64,000 nucleotides of DNA. Origin: Ceraceosorus guamensis. Lineage: Eukaryota > Basidiomycota > Exobasidiomycetes > Ceraceosorales > Ceraceosoraceae. Shown here piece after piece: positions 22,523 through 34,372 of this stretch. A model generated the notes under the pieces. That model ran no database searches and was not told where the DNA came from. It saw nothing but the letters and a program-made list of their open reading frames with translations. Within the stretch, counting starts at the first letter, position 1, and each line of letters begins with the position of its first letter. The stretch spans positions 1-64,000 of the forward strand of contig NW_020290077.1 in assembly GCF_003144195.1 (NCBI RefSeq), in the 5' to 3' direction. The position numbers and the translations under genes were made by a program.

Positions 22523-25500
22523 TCAAAGAGGTCTGAAAGGATCGCGGCGCTCATTCGTCGGCGTTCTGCCGGGCGACAGTAATGCCTGCGTAGCGCCTGT
22601 TCTGGGACTGGATGGCAACGAAGATGAGCGACGACGCAGCAAAGGTGGTGGCGTGGCCAGACGTGATGGTGCAAATGGCGATGCGAGACGTTGATTCGAG
22701 CTGCTCAGCAACTTGCCAACGTCCCAGAGGCGCACGACGAACGGACCAATGCTTGCGACTTGATGGTGATGATCCACCATCGCGCGCGATGCTCGCGAGC
22801 CGGCAGGGCTTGACGAGCGCGCCCTTCGAGAGGAAAGAGCGTCGTGCGCAGCGCCTGGAGGAGGTTCGAGAAGGGCTGCTCCAAAAGCTCTCAGTCTGCT
22901 CCGGCTGCGCTTACGGACGCCGAATGGCTCCTTCTCTCTCGACGCGCCGCCTGAACGTCCCCGTCCTTGTCCTTCAACATCTCCTCTCGTATTAGCCGTG
23001 CGCAATCTTCTAGCCAAAAAATCCGCGCTGAGTAGCTGCACCACATCCAAGTCGTCGAGGAAGCCATCATTTTGCTCTCGATTGCTGCTGCTCTTCGACG
23101 CAGGAGCATCCAGACCTTCTTGTCGTCTAGCCAGCTGCGCCAATTTCGTCATGGCAGTGGTCAGAGCGGAATAGCTGTGCGCAAAACGTGCGCTGCTCTC
23201 CCCTGCTCCAGCCGTACTTGTCGGCCCTTCAGTCTCATACTTTTGACTCGCTGCGCGCACACTCTCAGACAAGCCGGTTCGCCCTGCGCCTGCGTTGCCT
23301 GTCTGCGCCAACAATGGAGCACGTGCAGCGCTCGAACGCGAGTCCTTCATGTTCGGTAGAGCTGGGCTTCTTCGCTGCCCGAAAACTACGAGCAGACCTG
23401 CAGAAGAGGTCTTACGGATCAGTAACAGGGACTGATATGTGCAGCGATCCTTGATAGCTCTCACCATTCGCCGCGAAAGATGCTCCGCAAATGCGCGGTG
23501 GCGCCCTGCCAAAGATGCGATCCCAAGCGTACACTTCATCTTCTTCATCCGAAGTCTCTCCGAATGCTGGCGGGACCAAACCCGGCGCGCCGGGCACATT
23601 GTCACCTCTGATCGCCTCGCCCAGCAGAAATCGGAGCACCGCCTCTGTGCTTGGCAAGCCATCCACACGATGGCTCGAGCGTCGACGTTTGCCGGACGTC
23701 CGTTGTCTTCGCGAACTTTCTGACCGCGCTCTCGAAGAGGCTGCCCGGTCCACCTCGAGCTGATGATCCACCTCGCTCTGCTCTTCCTCATTCTCCGAAT
23801 TTGCAGCACTATTATCTTCGCTGCCGCTCTCTTTGCTTCGCCTCTGATCTAGCACTACGCGTCGAGTCGCAGCGTGGTCCCGCAGAAGCTTCTTGACGCT
23901 CCTGAGGAGCAGGGCGCGCGTCTTGAGAGGCACGCTTGCGTTGTTCTCTAAATCAAAGCGCGGTGCTTTGGAAGGGTACGAGCTGGGGTAGTTGAATGTG
24001 ATGCGTAAAAATGCCGGCTGGCCACGCTCAACGCCCCACGGTCCATAGAGATTGCAGCAGATGACCCGTTGCGCTATTTCGACCTGCCTCGAAACAAAGT
24101 CAAAGTGATCAGACGCTGTATCCTCTCACGCGCTGGCTTTGCGGAGACTCACCTTTTCGAACGTCACCCTGGGCATTCTTTTGCTGATGCTCGAAACTTC
24201 TTCGCCAAGCGTTTGTGCCGCATCCGGCGCGATCACATCGGCATCGCTACCGTCGATAGAGGTGCCCTCTTTCGGTACGCCTTGGGGCTGTGCAACCGCA
24301 CCAGCTTCCGTGGATCGATCAGGTGTGAGCGTGGCGATGGATTTGTCAAGATGATCTTCTCTTCCCGTCAGACTTGGAGACATGTCCCTCTTGCTGGTCG
24401 GGGAGCGTTCGCGGCGCTGCGAAGCAAGCCCACCGCTCACCTTGACACCGGATATCCATCCAATCGCATCGATCGTCGACTTGCTGCCCAACGTGTGATT
24501 TTGACCTGCCGTTCCTTGTGCCCTTGTGCGCGCCTGCGCGAGCCAAGCTGCATCGCTGATGACACCAGCTCCCCGAGTCATGTAGACTTTGCTCTCAGGG
24601 GCCTTCGCCCGTGAGCGCTTCCCCGCGGTGCTTTCCCCTTGCTTCGAGCGGCCTTTACCCTCACGTTCTTTGCCGTGATGCGCATGCTTCGCATCAGACG
24701 TCTCCCTCCCGTCTGCGCTCGCACGTAAATGCGCTGAACCGAGCTTGGCCTGGGCGTCCCTAGAAGCTCGAGACTTTCCCTTGGTCGTACTAGCGCTGGA
24801 CGCTTCCGTAATCGTTTTCTGCCTGTGAACTTCCCTTGAGCGACTGGAGATTGTCTGTTGGGGGAGGGCAGCGGTCATCGATCCTCCCCTTGGCGCGGAC
24901 ATGTTGGCGCCGCTCAAGCCCATCGACCTAGGCTGTGATCTTGACAGCGACTCGCTGAGCGGAGCGTTCCAGGACGATCGTTCAAGAGCATTTTCCCTTC
25001 CAGCGCGCTCGGAGAAAGATCTAGCATGGCGGGAGAAACTGGTGCCGAAGGCAGAGGCAGAAGCTGAGGCAGAGCCGGAGGCTCCCGAGTTACCACCAGT
25101 GCTAGTCGCAAGAGGACTCGGACCACCCGAATTCAAGCGCGTCCGAGTCCCACTACCTGGTCCGCTCAGCAATGCAGCAGTGGCATCCAGAGGCGGCTGA
25201 ATCGCCGTTGCCGAAGCTGGTGATCGGACGAAGATGTTCTCGGGAGCGGACAAGACTCGAGCATGCGGCTCGCCAAGAGACTGCGTCTGAAGCGAAAGCT
25301 GAGGTTGATCTGTCACGCTCTTGCCGCCCGACGTCCCACCTGCACTTATCGGTGGAGGGTCGCGGTAAGAAATGTTGGGAGCGTTGACACGAGTATATAG
25401 CACCTTGATAGGGCCTCCTGCAACGTGACCGACAGCCCTGGTAACTTGTGGGTCGATCGGCCACAAGCGCAGCGTCTGATCCTTTGCCCAAGTGAGCAAT

Positions 25501-27385
25501 TGCCACTCTCTATCATCGTTTTGTCGGTCCGAACCGCCACGCGTGCGGTACAAGAATTCCTTGACCGTATCTTTGTGCCCTTCGAAGCGCTTCACTGGCG
25601 TCTCTGGATTGGACTTGTGCCACATCGAAAGGCTCGTATCTCCGCGTTGGGGCAGAGTCATGACCCCACTTCCGAAAGGCAAATGCCGGGCTCTCCATAC
25701 AGGAGTCGGCGTCTCGATGGTTTGCTCAGGTTCCGTAACTAGCTCCCTCTTACCTATCGCTCTCTGTGCGTGATTCGAAGACAAGTCCCAGTACTTGACG
25801 CTTCCTGCTAGAGAACAGGTGATCAACCTGTCTAAGCCCAATGTAGCATCGCGAGCCCAGTCGATGCCATAGATTTTAGACTCGTGCGCCTCGATGGTGG
25901 CTAGGGGAAGAGCGCCCTTGCGGTCGTCCCAAATCAGCACCTTGTTGTCGCACGATGTTGCAAGCCGATGAGGCGACGCTCGATTCCACTAGAAGCATGA
26001 GAAGCCAGTGAGGTCAGCGAGCTGACTTGTCCTGCGAGCGAGCGCTCCCGCCTCCTTCATGAAGCGCAATCAGCACTCACCTTTACCTGCGTCGCGGCAG
26101 CATTCCACGCACTGTAGCCTTGTTTAGGTCTGCTGGGATCGCGCAGATCCCACGCCCAAGTCCAGCTGTCGATGCCACAACTAGCAAGCACATCCGGATG
26201 AAAGGGCGACCAATTGATGTCGGTGATGCCTCTCGTGTGAGCATGCAAGACGTACTCTACAGAGGAAGATTTCCAGATCCTCCGAGGTTCCAGGATGTTG
26301 CTTGCTGCGGCAACAGAGGCGTTACCAGACGTGACGCTTCGTCCAGCTCCAGATAGAGCCGCATCGTGAGAGAAGGGAGTCAGTGTGGTGAGACCACGAG
26401 CTGATGAGCTGAGAGAGGGACTGTGGTACGAAGGCTGAGCCACGAAGCCCGACGCTCCAGTCGTCGTGCCTGGTCGTGTCGATTGACGAGAGACGTAAGA
26501 GCCGGTACGTGTAGGCCTGATCGATCTGACAGAGAAAGCGCCTGCATCCTCCGCTAGCATTTCTGGTCTGTCCAAGTTCCACACGAGCAGCTTCTGATTG
26601 GACTGCGTAGCGAAGCGCAAGTATGCGCGCGATCAGAGAGTAAGCGAGGGCGCTCACTGCCCATGAATGCGGTGGTCAGCATGACGCCCTTTGCGCGCCT
26701 GCCACTCACAGTGCTCGCGACCCATTGCGCTCGAGCTGGATGCGGATTCCACTGGCAATCAGCCACCTGCCATCTGGAAGCGTGTGCCAAAAAGCGCGGC
26801 GGTTCGTACGGATTCTCCAAATCCACGATGAAGAGGCCTTTGCGAGCAGCCAGCACCACATCTCGATTGGCTGCACATATGCCATTCCAGCGGTATCAAT
26901 GGCCGAGTCGAGGGAAGCAAGGTGGTGCATGGTAGGGCGGTAAGATGAGCGCGCAAACGCTTTCACAAGGGAACCCCCCTTCGTATCCCCTTGGCAATGC
27001 TCCACTCACCAGGACTGATGCTCATGCTGCCCACAGGCTCCCTCAAGCTGATTTGCACAGACTTGTAAAAAGTGGTGCTGCCACCACCACCACCAGCAGC
27101 AGCACCGCCACCATCCTCGGCACCCTCGTCGCTCTCCTCGTGCATAGCCCCTCTAGCCTCCTCGGCATTGCTCGCAGCAAGCCTCTCTCGCTCAAGAGAA
27201 GCTCGCAGCGCTTCATCTTGCACCCGCACATGCTCCACCTCCTGATCCTTTTCGCTGGTGCTGCCTATCCAGTCCATTCCCCGCTCCCGCTCATGCTTTG
27301 GTCCATCATTCGCATCATCATCTCCACATTGCGATCTCTCCGCCATTCCCTCCTCCGACGCACAGTCGGCGAGCGAGATGGACAT
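22523..27385 (-). CDS. WDR59/Mtc5-like GATOR2 (SEACAT) complex subunit
   Basis: Six exons: 27385-27010, 26870-26710, 26602-26081, 25988-24153, 24083-23465 and 23397-22523, about 1462 aa, all phases consistent. An N-terminal WD40 propeller is visible (LFIVDLENPYEPP, VADCQWNPH, HAHTRGITDINWSPFHPDVLAS, NKVLIWDDRKG, HKDTVKEFLY). After a long disordered stretch comes an RWD domain (RVTFEKVEIAQRVICC, then FLRITFNYPSSYPSKAPRF) and RICGASFAANGLLVVFG, characteristic of WDR59. GATOR2 activates TORC1 at the vacuole in response to amino acids. Family members normally end in a zinc-binding RING-like domain. Here the frame stops soon after GPFVVRLWDVGKLL and no C-x2-C cluster follows in any frame before the next gene, so the C-terminus looks shortened. 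It lies tail-to-tail with the COA8-like gene, 289 bp apart. Confidence 0.82.
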
Positions 27386-27887
27386 TGCAGGGACGCCGAC
27401 GAGCCCATCCCCAGCAGATTGCTCCCCCCCCCTCAATGTAATAAGGCCAAAGCTGGATTGTTCAGCTTGGGCAAGTCGATGAATCGACGGGGAATGTGAA
27501 TGGATGGATCGGTTGAGGATGAGGAGGATCGGCCGTTTTGCCGAGCATGTGTAGGTAGGTAGCACTCGTCACGCTCCTCGTTGCGTGGTTGTACACCGCT
27601 GCAGGGTAACCAGCGCGCGCTCACGGCGTCCGTGCGCCACGCGCGGACAGCACAGACACATAGACTTTATATGATAGCAAACGCGTGCCAAACAAAGGCT
27701 GGATCTTCGCAAGGACGAGCAGTTGCTCACAAATGAACATGACGAGGACGGTGCACTTCATTGTACATTGGCAACACTTTTGCGTACATGTAGATTGTCC
27801 CCCCCCCCCCTTCCCCCGGGGGGGGGGGAAAGGGGAATGGCGAGCCGCTCAAATGCGAGGGTGTGGCGGGGGCAGGGGGGTGGGAGA
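27386..27887. other. Intergenic spacer between WDR59 and Drs2 genes
   Basis: 502 bp. It contains the WDR59 promoter and the Drs2 3' UTR, plus the C/G palindromic run described separately. No gene seen. Confidence 0.5.
27799..27828. repeat. C-run/G-run palindrome
   Basis: Twelve C, TT, five C, then eleven G in a row. CCCCC directly abuts GGGGG, so either strand can fold into a GC hairpin, and the G run could form a quadruplex. It sits about 60 bp past the Drs2 stop codon, where it might influence 3' end formation. Confidence 0.8.
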
Positions 27888-30800
27888 TCACCAACCCGTA
27901 GCTCTAGGTCTGGTAGTGTCGTACTTCCTAATCAGTTTGGCCTGCTCTCCCTGCACTTCCGAAGCGCTAAAGGCGAATCCGTGCGTCCTCTTGAGTCTGT
28001 GCGCAGCTCTGACCTTCTTGACGGCCTGTTGGAATTGCGACATTCTGGGTCTGTAATCCTGCAAATTGTACTTTTGCACCTCTTGCACAATGTGGTAGTT
28101 GCGCGGTCTATACGTTCGCTGTTCGTACTTCCACGTAAAGTCTCGCAGCAGGCAGACGACGGGCACGACGAGCATGCAGAACCATGTCAGGCTGAAGCCG
28201 AACAGTGGTCCGTTGATGTGGTCCAGTTCCTTGGAGAAGCCTAGTCGAGGTGCGATCAGGCTATACACCACGATAAAGGCCAGCGTGAAGACAAAGGAGC
28301 CAGGAATGGCCAGCCAAGAGTACTTTTGCCATAGCGTCGTCTCGAGCGCCGCTTTGCCCAGCACGGTTGCCAGGACAGCAAGGTAGAGCACGGTGCCCCA
28401 CACCCATCCGTACGAGTTGTAACCGCCATTCAGCTGCACTCCGTTCCAAAAGACGACGGTGACAAAGACGTAGGCGATGAGAGAGTGATAAAACGCATTG
28501 ATGGTCCATCCCAAGAAGCGTCGCTTGTTGAAGAAGACCTGTCCGTACAGCTGAGGGTACCGATCGAGCATACGAGCGCTCACGTACTGATCAAATATGC
28601 CGATGACGAGTGGGGGCAGGACGGTGAATACGACATTGTAGAAGGATAGTGTCCAGGATTCGAAGGCGACTTGACCCGAAAAGGAGTTGTTGAAAGAGTA
28701 CCAGAACAACGTCATGTAGAGCGTAATGTTCTTGTAGAACGAGTACAGGATCATCTTGCTCAACCTCGTATAGCTCCACGATCCGTGCACCAATAGCAAT
28801 TTCCGCAGATATCGGAACTGGCTGATGGCGACGTCTGCTGACCGTGCCGCCTGAAGACCCTCAACACCGCTGATACCTACCCCGACGTGTGCCGCTTGGA
28901 TCATGCTGACGTCGTTCGCACCATCGCCAATCGCGAGCAGCAGCTTGTTGAGGTTCTTCTTGACCAGCTTGACCACGAGGGCTTTTTGAAGTGGCGAGAC
29001 CCGGCAGCAAATGACCGCTTTGCACATGACGGACAATTCCAAGAAGATCTTTGACAGCTCCTTCTCTAGCGCAAAAGACAGACTCTTTCCATCGATGATC
29101 AGAGCCAACTCCTCATGTTCGCCCGCTTCCCGCTGTGCTTTGACAGCCGCAAGACGCTTGGTCAAGAAAGCGTGCGTGTCGTGCGCATTCTCTTCGTTCA
29201 CGATGACCTGCATCGCGCACGTCTCGCGTATCAGCGTGCGTCCCATTTCAGTCTGCGCACAGTGCGACTCACGAGGTTCATAGATTCGGAGATCAGTCGG
29301 CAAGACAGACCGATATTGATCGCAGTCTCTTGCCTGTCGCCCGTCAGCACCCAAACCTTGATCCCAGCAGTCTGTAGCGTATGTATAGTTTCCGGCACAC
29401 CATCCTGCAGCTTGTCTTCGATCGCGGTGGCGCCCAGCAGGAACATGTTGCGCTCGATGATCTCAGCTGCTTGATCCAGCGCATCCCCTCGTCCGACGAT
29501 CGTCGCAGCAGCTTGCTCATAGATCTTTGCCCACTGCCTGTACTCTTGTTCAGGAATCTCTCGCATGGCGACACAAAGCGTTCGCAAGCCGTCCGTAGCG
29601 TAGTCCTGCGCGGGCAGCCAAAGGAGCGTCGGTGAAATGTCTTTCTGACAAGCTCAGCCCACAACGCATGACGAGCTCACCTCCAAATGGATCATCGTCT
29701 GCTCAGTGAAAGGCTGCGTGCTAGACAAACGCTCCATGATGACCGTGTCCGCACCTTTGCAGTACAGCTTGATCTTGCCATCAGGGCACCTGACCACCGT
29801 CGACATGCGCTTGCGCGTGCTATTGAACTCGCAAACGTTCAAAATCTCGTACTCCAGCTGCATGCCGCGCACCTCGATGAAGACAGAGCGCGGTTTGCGG
29901 ACCTGTTGATTTCGACACAGATTAGCGACCGCGCGGTAGTCCTAGCACAAAGAACTCGGAGCGGCGGTAGTCCTAGCGCAAAGAACTCGAACAACTCACT
30001 GTGAAGCGATAGCCGAGAGACTGCGCGCCGTCGACGAGAGCAGCCTCATCAGGACTCGAAGCCTGGAACACGATGCGATCCTCCTTCTTCTCTGGAATGA
30101 CGGTATGACACACAGCCAACAGAGTCAAAAACTCGTCAATGACCGCACTGCTTCCGTCGTCCGGTGCAGAGCCGTCCATGATAGCCTTCAGTTCGTGCCA
30201 AGTCCTCTGTCCTCCGATCTCCCTGCCATCAGGTCCAATCTCTCCGGTTCCCTGCTTGCTCTCATCAACCATATCTGTGTACGCTGTTCCGCCAATGCTG
30301 GCTTGCCTGAATTCCATCTGGTTCCTGGTGAGCGTGCCCGTCTTGTCGGAAAAGATGTAATCGATCTGACCCAGCTCCTCCACCAAGCTCGAAGTGCGAC
30401 AAAGCGCGGGGGTATCCGTGGGAGCGTAGTACATGTCCAGATCCGAGCTAATCAGCTGAGCCTGCTGGTACTTGATGACCTCGATGGTGACGATGAGTGA
30501 GATGGGAATCAGATTGTTATAAGCGATCACAAAAGTGAGGATATCTTCGATGAACACGCGGGCTTTGCCCTTGCCGTCCTGGCCCAACAAAAGGTACTGC
30601 ATCTCGCCAGCATATGCAGTGTTACGGACGATGGACCCGATGGCCGAAGCGATGGAGAGCGCCAGTAACAAGATGAAGAGCAACAAGATCAGCACATTGA
30701 CTTGCTTCTCCACCGCCGTCCTCTTGATAGGGGTCGATGTTGCATTGCGCATCAGCTTCGTCTCGTGTCCCGTAAACACCACCAAACCGTACACCCAAGG

Positions 30801-32596
30801 CGTGTTGCGCAGTTGCGCGCCTCGCAGCAAGAGCTGGTCTGGACTGAGCGGCACCTGTCTCATGGGCACACCGCTGAAACCAGGCGTGGCGCTTGTCTGC
30901 AAATGCAGCGTGGCATCGAAGTTGTACAGATTGTTGTTGGGATGTTCCGAGTTGAGATGGCCCCGCAGAGCGCATACTGGTTGAGGAGAGGTGAAGCGCG
31001 CCGTCTCTGGCGATGCCTGCTTGATCTTCAGATTCGTCTCCCCATCCAAATTGGCCGTCTCGACATAGCAGAGCCCTTCTGGCTCCGAACTGCTGAGCAA
31101 GACCAAGTCCGCGGGGAAGAACTCGTTGCTCTCCACACGCAAGACATCACCTACTCGGATATGCCGCCATCTCCGAGGCTCAAAAGTGCCCGTGCCAGGA
31201 TCGAGCACTTGTGCTATCCTCGCATTCAGCTCGGCGTCTGATTGATGGCGTTTCTGTAAATGGGCAAGAAGGTCAAAAGAGTCGCATGGCGCCAGGGCAG
31301 CAGTGTGCCACTCACGATATCCTCCTTTACCTCCTTGAACGCGCTGGCCAGCAGCACAAGTCCAAGGGGTACGATGGTGGTCCATCTGTTCGTAGGCGAG
31401 ACATTTGGAATCTGTTGAATGCAGGCAGTAAATAAGAAAAAGACGTTTGCGTATTTGGAGAATTGTTCTGCGTGTAGGAGAAATCGGCATCAGCGATTGG
31501 CCACAGCGACATCTTGACCACACAGGGGCGATCACGGTGGCCATCGTAGACTGCTGTCTGAGCAGACGCTCCGAGTAGAGCGAGTGCAGGGCACCCGTTG
31601 AGGATTTGTGAGAACGCTGTGCTCACCATAGAGGAATTTGGGCAGAAAAGTGATGACGTTGAATTTGCTCGTGCTGATCCAATTATCCGCAAAATTTTCC
31701 TTATCGTTTGTAGTGGGATCGTTGAGCCTGACCACGCGGTCTCCCTGCGGCACTTTTTCTCTAGCAGCTTTCCCGCCCACCAAACCCCTAAAGTCGGCGC
31801 GCAACGACTTGATGGATCGATTCACTCCGTCAAACGGACTGTCTCGTGGCATCCTTCGAGACTGACCAGCTGCTCCACCGCTCAATGCAGACGAGGCTGC
31901 TCCCCCAACACCTCTATCGCCCGCCCTGCCGCCCGGCCCGCCCGACCTGGCTCCTTTAGCATCTGGCGCATCGTAGGGCTCGTAGTCGTCATCCGCCTCT
32001 ATCGCCTTGCCCCCTCCCCCTGCGCCATATGGATCGCTAAACGGTCCATACCTATCCGACGTGTACCCAGCAGGGGGTGCCGCATTTCCTGCCAGTCCCA
32101 GACCCGAGTCCGTCGATGCTCCAGCATAGCCCATTGCTGAACCTCCGAACGCATTGGGCGGTGCTAAACTGCTGGCGCCGTACGAGTCTGCCGCAGCCAT
32201 GCCCATGCCCGGCCTGGAAGGGTTGGGTGGATAGCCGCCGTACAGACCATGTTCACCACCCGAGCCCGAGCCCGAGCCCGTAGCTCCGGCGCGCGATCCT
32301 CCAAATCCAAAGTCTTCCTCATCGCCCATCAGATCGGGATCATCAGCGTCCACAAGCACGTGGCTGGCTTGCACACCCCCACCCGCCCCTGCTCGTTGTG
32401 AAGAGTCGGCAAAAGGGCCCAAGCCTAGCGTGTCTGATGAGGCTCCGTAAGCTCCGCCGGCGCCGTACGAGGTGGATTGCGCGGCACCTCGCTGTGATGA
32501 ACCCGCCATGCGATGAACGGGCTGATGGGACGCGAGCCCCTCGGGAGGGGGCGCACCCGCCGTGATGAAATCGTCAAAATCGTCCATGCCGGGCAT
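27888..32596 (-). CDS. DRS2: Drs2-type P4-ATPase (phospholipid flippase)
   Basis: Six exons: 32596-31627, 31467-31316, 31253-30000, 29902-29681, 29605-29273 and 29207-27888, about 1416 aa. The P-type ATPase motifs are all present: DKTGTLT with the phosphorylated Asp at about residue 677, the actuator loop LDGETNLK, the hinge [17 protein letters not shown], and [20 protein letters not shown] at the first membrane segment. About ten hydrophobic segments follow the P4 pattern. The N-terminus is long, Gly/Ser-rich and acidic, and the C-terminus has [11 protein letters not shown] followed by KYDTTRP, matching the regulatory tail of Drs2/ATP8A. Drs2 moves phosphatidylserine to the cytosolic leaflet of trans-Golgi membranes with a Cdc50 partner and drives vesicle budding. 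A (GAGCCC)n repeat at 32261-32280 lies in the N-terminal region. Confidence 0.93.
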
Positions 32597-34372
32597 GTTG
32601 GCTGTCGTGTGGCAGCGCAAGTCCGCCTTGAACTCCTACGTCTGAGCGGCTGGTATGAAGTGATGTGCCCCCTGGCAGACCACACAAGAGGTCGTGCAGG
32701 CGAGGAAGGCGCGGTGTGGTAGTGGTGTGACAATCCGACAGTCGTGAGTGTGAGGAGAAGCCGGGCGGGAGCCCTTGTGTGCGCGTTGTCGTCAAGCTTG
32801 ATCACCAAAAGCTCGGCTTGAATGCGAATGCGTGTTGCGGTCGATCGTCTCTCTTCAAGCGCGTGATCCGCGCAGCTGTGCCACGAGGTGAGTTTGAGTC
32901 AAGAGTATGTTTGCGGTGATGAGGCAAGATGCGAAGCAGCGCTGTTGCAGCGCAATGCGTGGATGCGTGGATGCGTGCGTGAATTGTGAATGGTGAATGG
33001 CAGGGTGAAGTTGCATCACTCAGAACCACCAACGAGCTCCCGTCTGCAGCCACAACAGCGTCGTCAAAAGTCGTGAGCCGTGAGCCGTGCTGATGAGCGA
33101 GCGGTGCTTGCTTGCATGCATGCCCTGCCTGCAGCCAGCCAGCCAGCCAGCAGCGTACATCAGCCTTGAAAGCTCAGCTAGGCTGCAGCAGCGCTCAGAC
33201 TGTGCGGTGCGGTGCTGTGCTTATTGCAACTATGGCGGGGAGGGAGCGCGCAGTGAGTCGTGAGGTGTAGTGCTTAATTGCTGCATGCTGCATGCTGCGC
33301 TGAGAGGCAGACGTGCCCCGCGCGCGCGCGCTCAGGCTGTGCTAGCGCTGGAATCTCGAGCATAGTCAACAGTCAATTTTGAATTCTTGATTCAAGATTT
33401 TTGATTCACCATTCAAGATTCTGATTGTGAGTCAAGTGAGTCTTGAGTCACGAGTCCTGATGACGCTGCCATGGTGAGTCAAGAGGCAGTCCACGTGATC
33501 TCTGCTGCCACACGTGGCGAAAATCATCAATAATCAAGAGTAGTTAAATTAGACTCAAGAATAATTAAGGATTCTGAATCCTTGCCAAGTCAGTCAAAAG
33601 CCAGAAATCGCTTGGGCAGATGAGCCGAGTCAAAAAGTGAAGGCCAAAAATGTTCTAGAAGTGACCTGTAAGTTGACTGAACACTAAAGGAGTCGGAATC
33701 ATTTGGTCTTTAGTTTGAGTGCAGGAGGAGGCGGAGGAGGAGGAGGGATTCCTGATTGATTGGCCGTAGCGGGACAATAGGTGTGAATCACGCGGGATAA
33801 CAGAGTTATTTGGATGCCAGATTCGTGATTACAACGCAGATATATTTGGCGCATCAGACTCGTTTTGATTGGGACGGTGATACAAAGTCTTGAGTCCCAT
33901 GCATGCATGCATCCACAGATCATTTTGGATTATGGATTCAAAGAGTCAAAGTTGAAAAATTTGAAAGGTTTGAAGTTTTCTGCACAGGTCTGTGTGCGTC
34001 TGTGCTGCCCGCGGGCGCCCCTACCTACCTACCTCTTCATCATATCTTGTCCATGCCGTGGGACGCACAAGAAGGAGAGGCATCCAAGTCGAGACTTAGA
34101 ATTGACAAAGAACGGGAATCGATGAAGAGAGATCAATCAAGTTGAGGAAGAATCGGACATTTCACTCGCAGAAGCGGATGAGCGATAGCCAGCAAAAGGT
34201 GGATGGTCGAGATTGGATGAGGCTGGGCAGGCACATTCACGATTCGGCGCGGTGTTTGAAGGGCAAGGGTCAAGACGTGTGCGAAGGATTTTGCTTTGCA
34301 CACATCAAGAGCGCAAGATAGAGCCAAAATACAAGCAGAGCCTCGAAATGATCAGCAAAAGCTGAGATTGAA
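32597..34372. promoter_or_regulatory. Divergent intergenic region, AT-rich centre
   Basis: 1.8 kb between Drs2 (-) and the pseudouridine synthase gene (+). It contains a (CCAG)n repeat at 33134-33151, a GCGCGCGCGC tract near 33323, and an unusually AT-rich segment (about 33365-33960) full of TTGATTCAAG, GAATTCTTGATTC and TCACGAGTC words. A purine tract (GGAGGAGG) lies at 33722-33747. No gene was supported. Confidence 0.5.
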
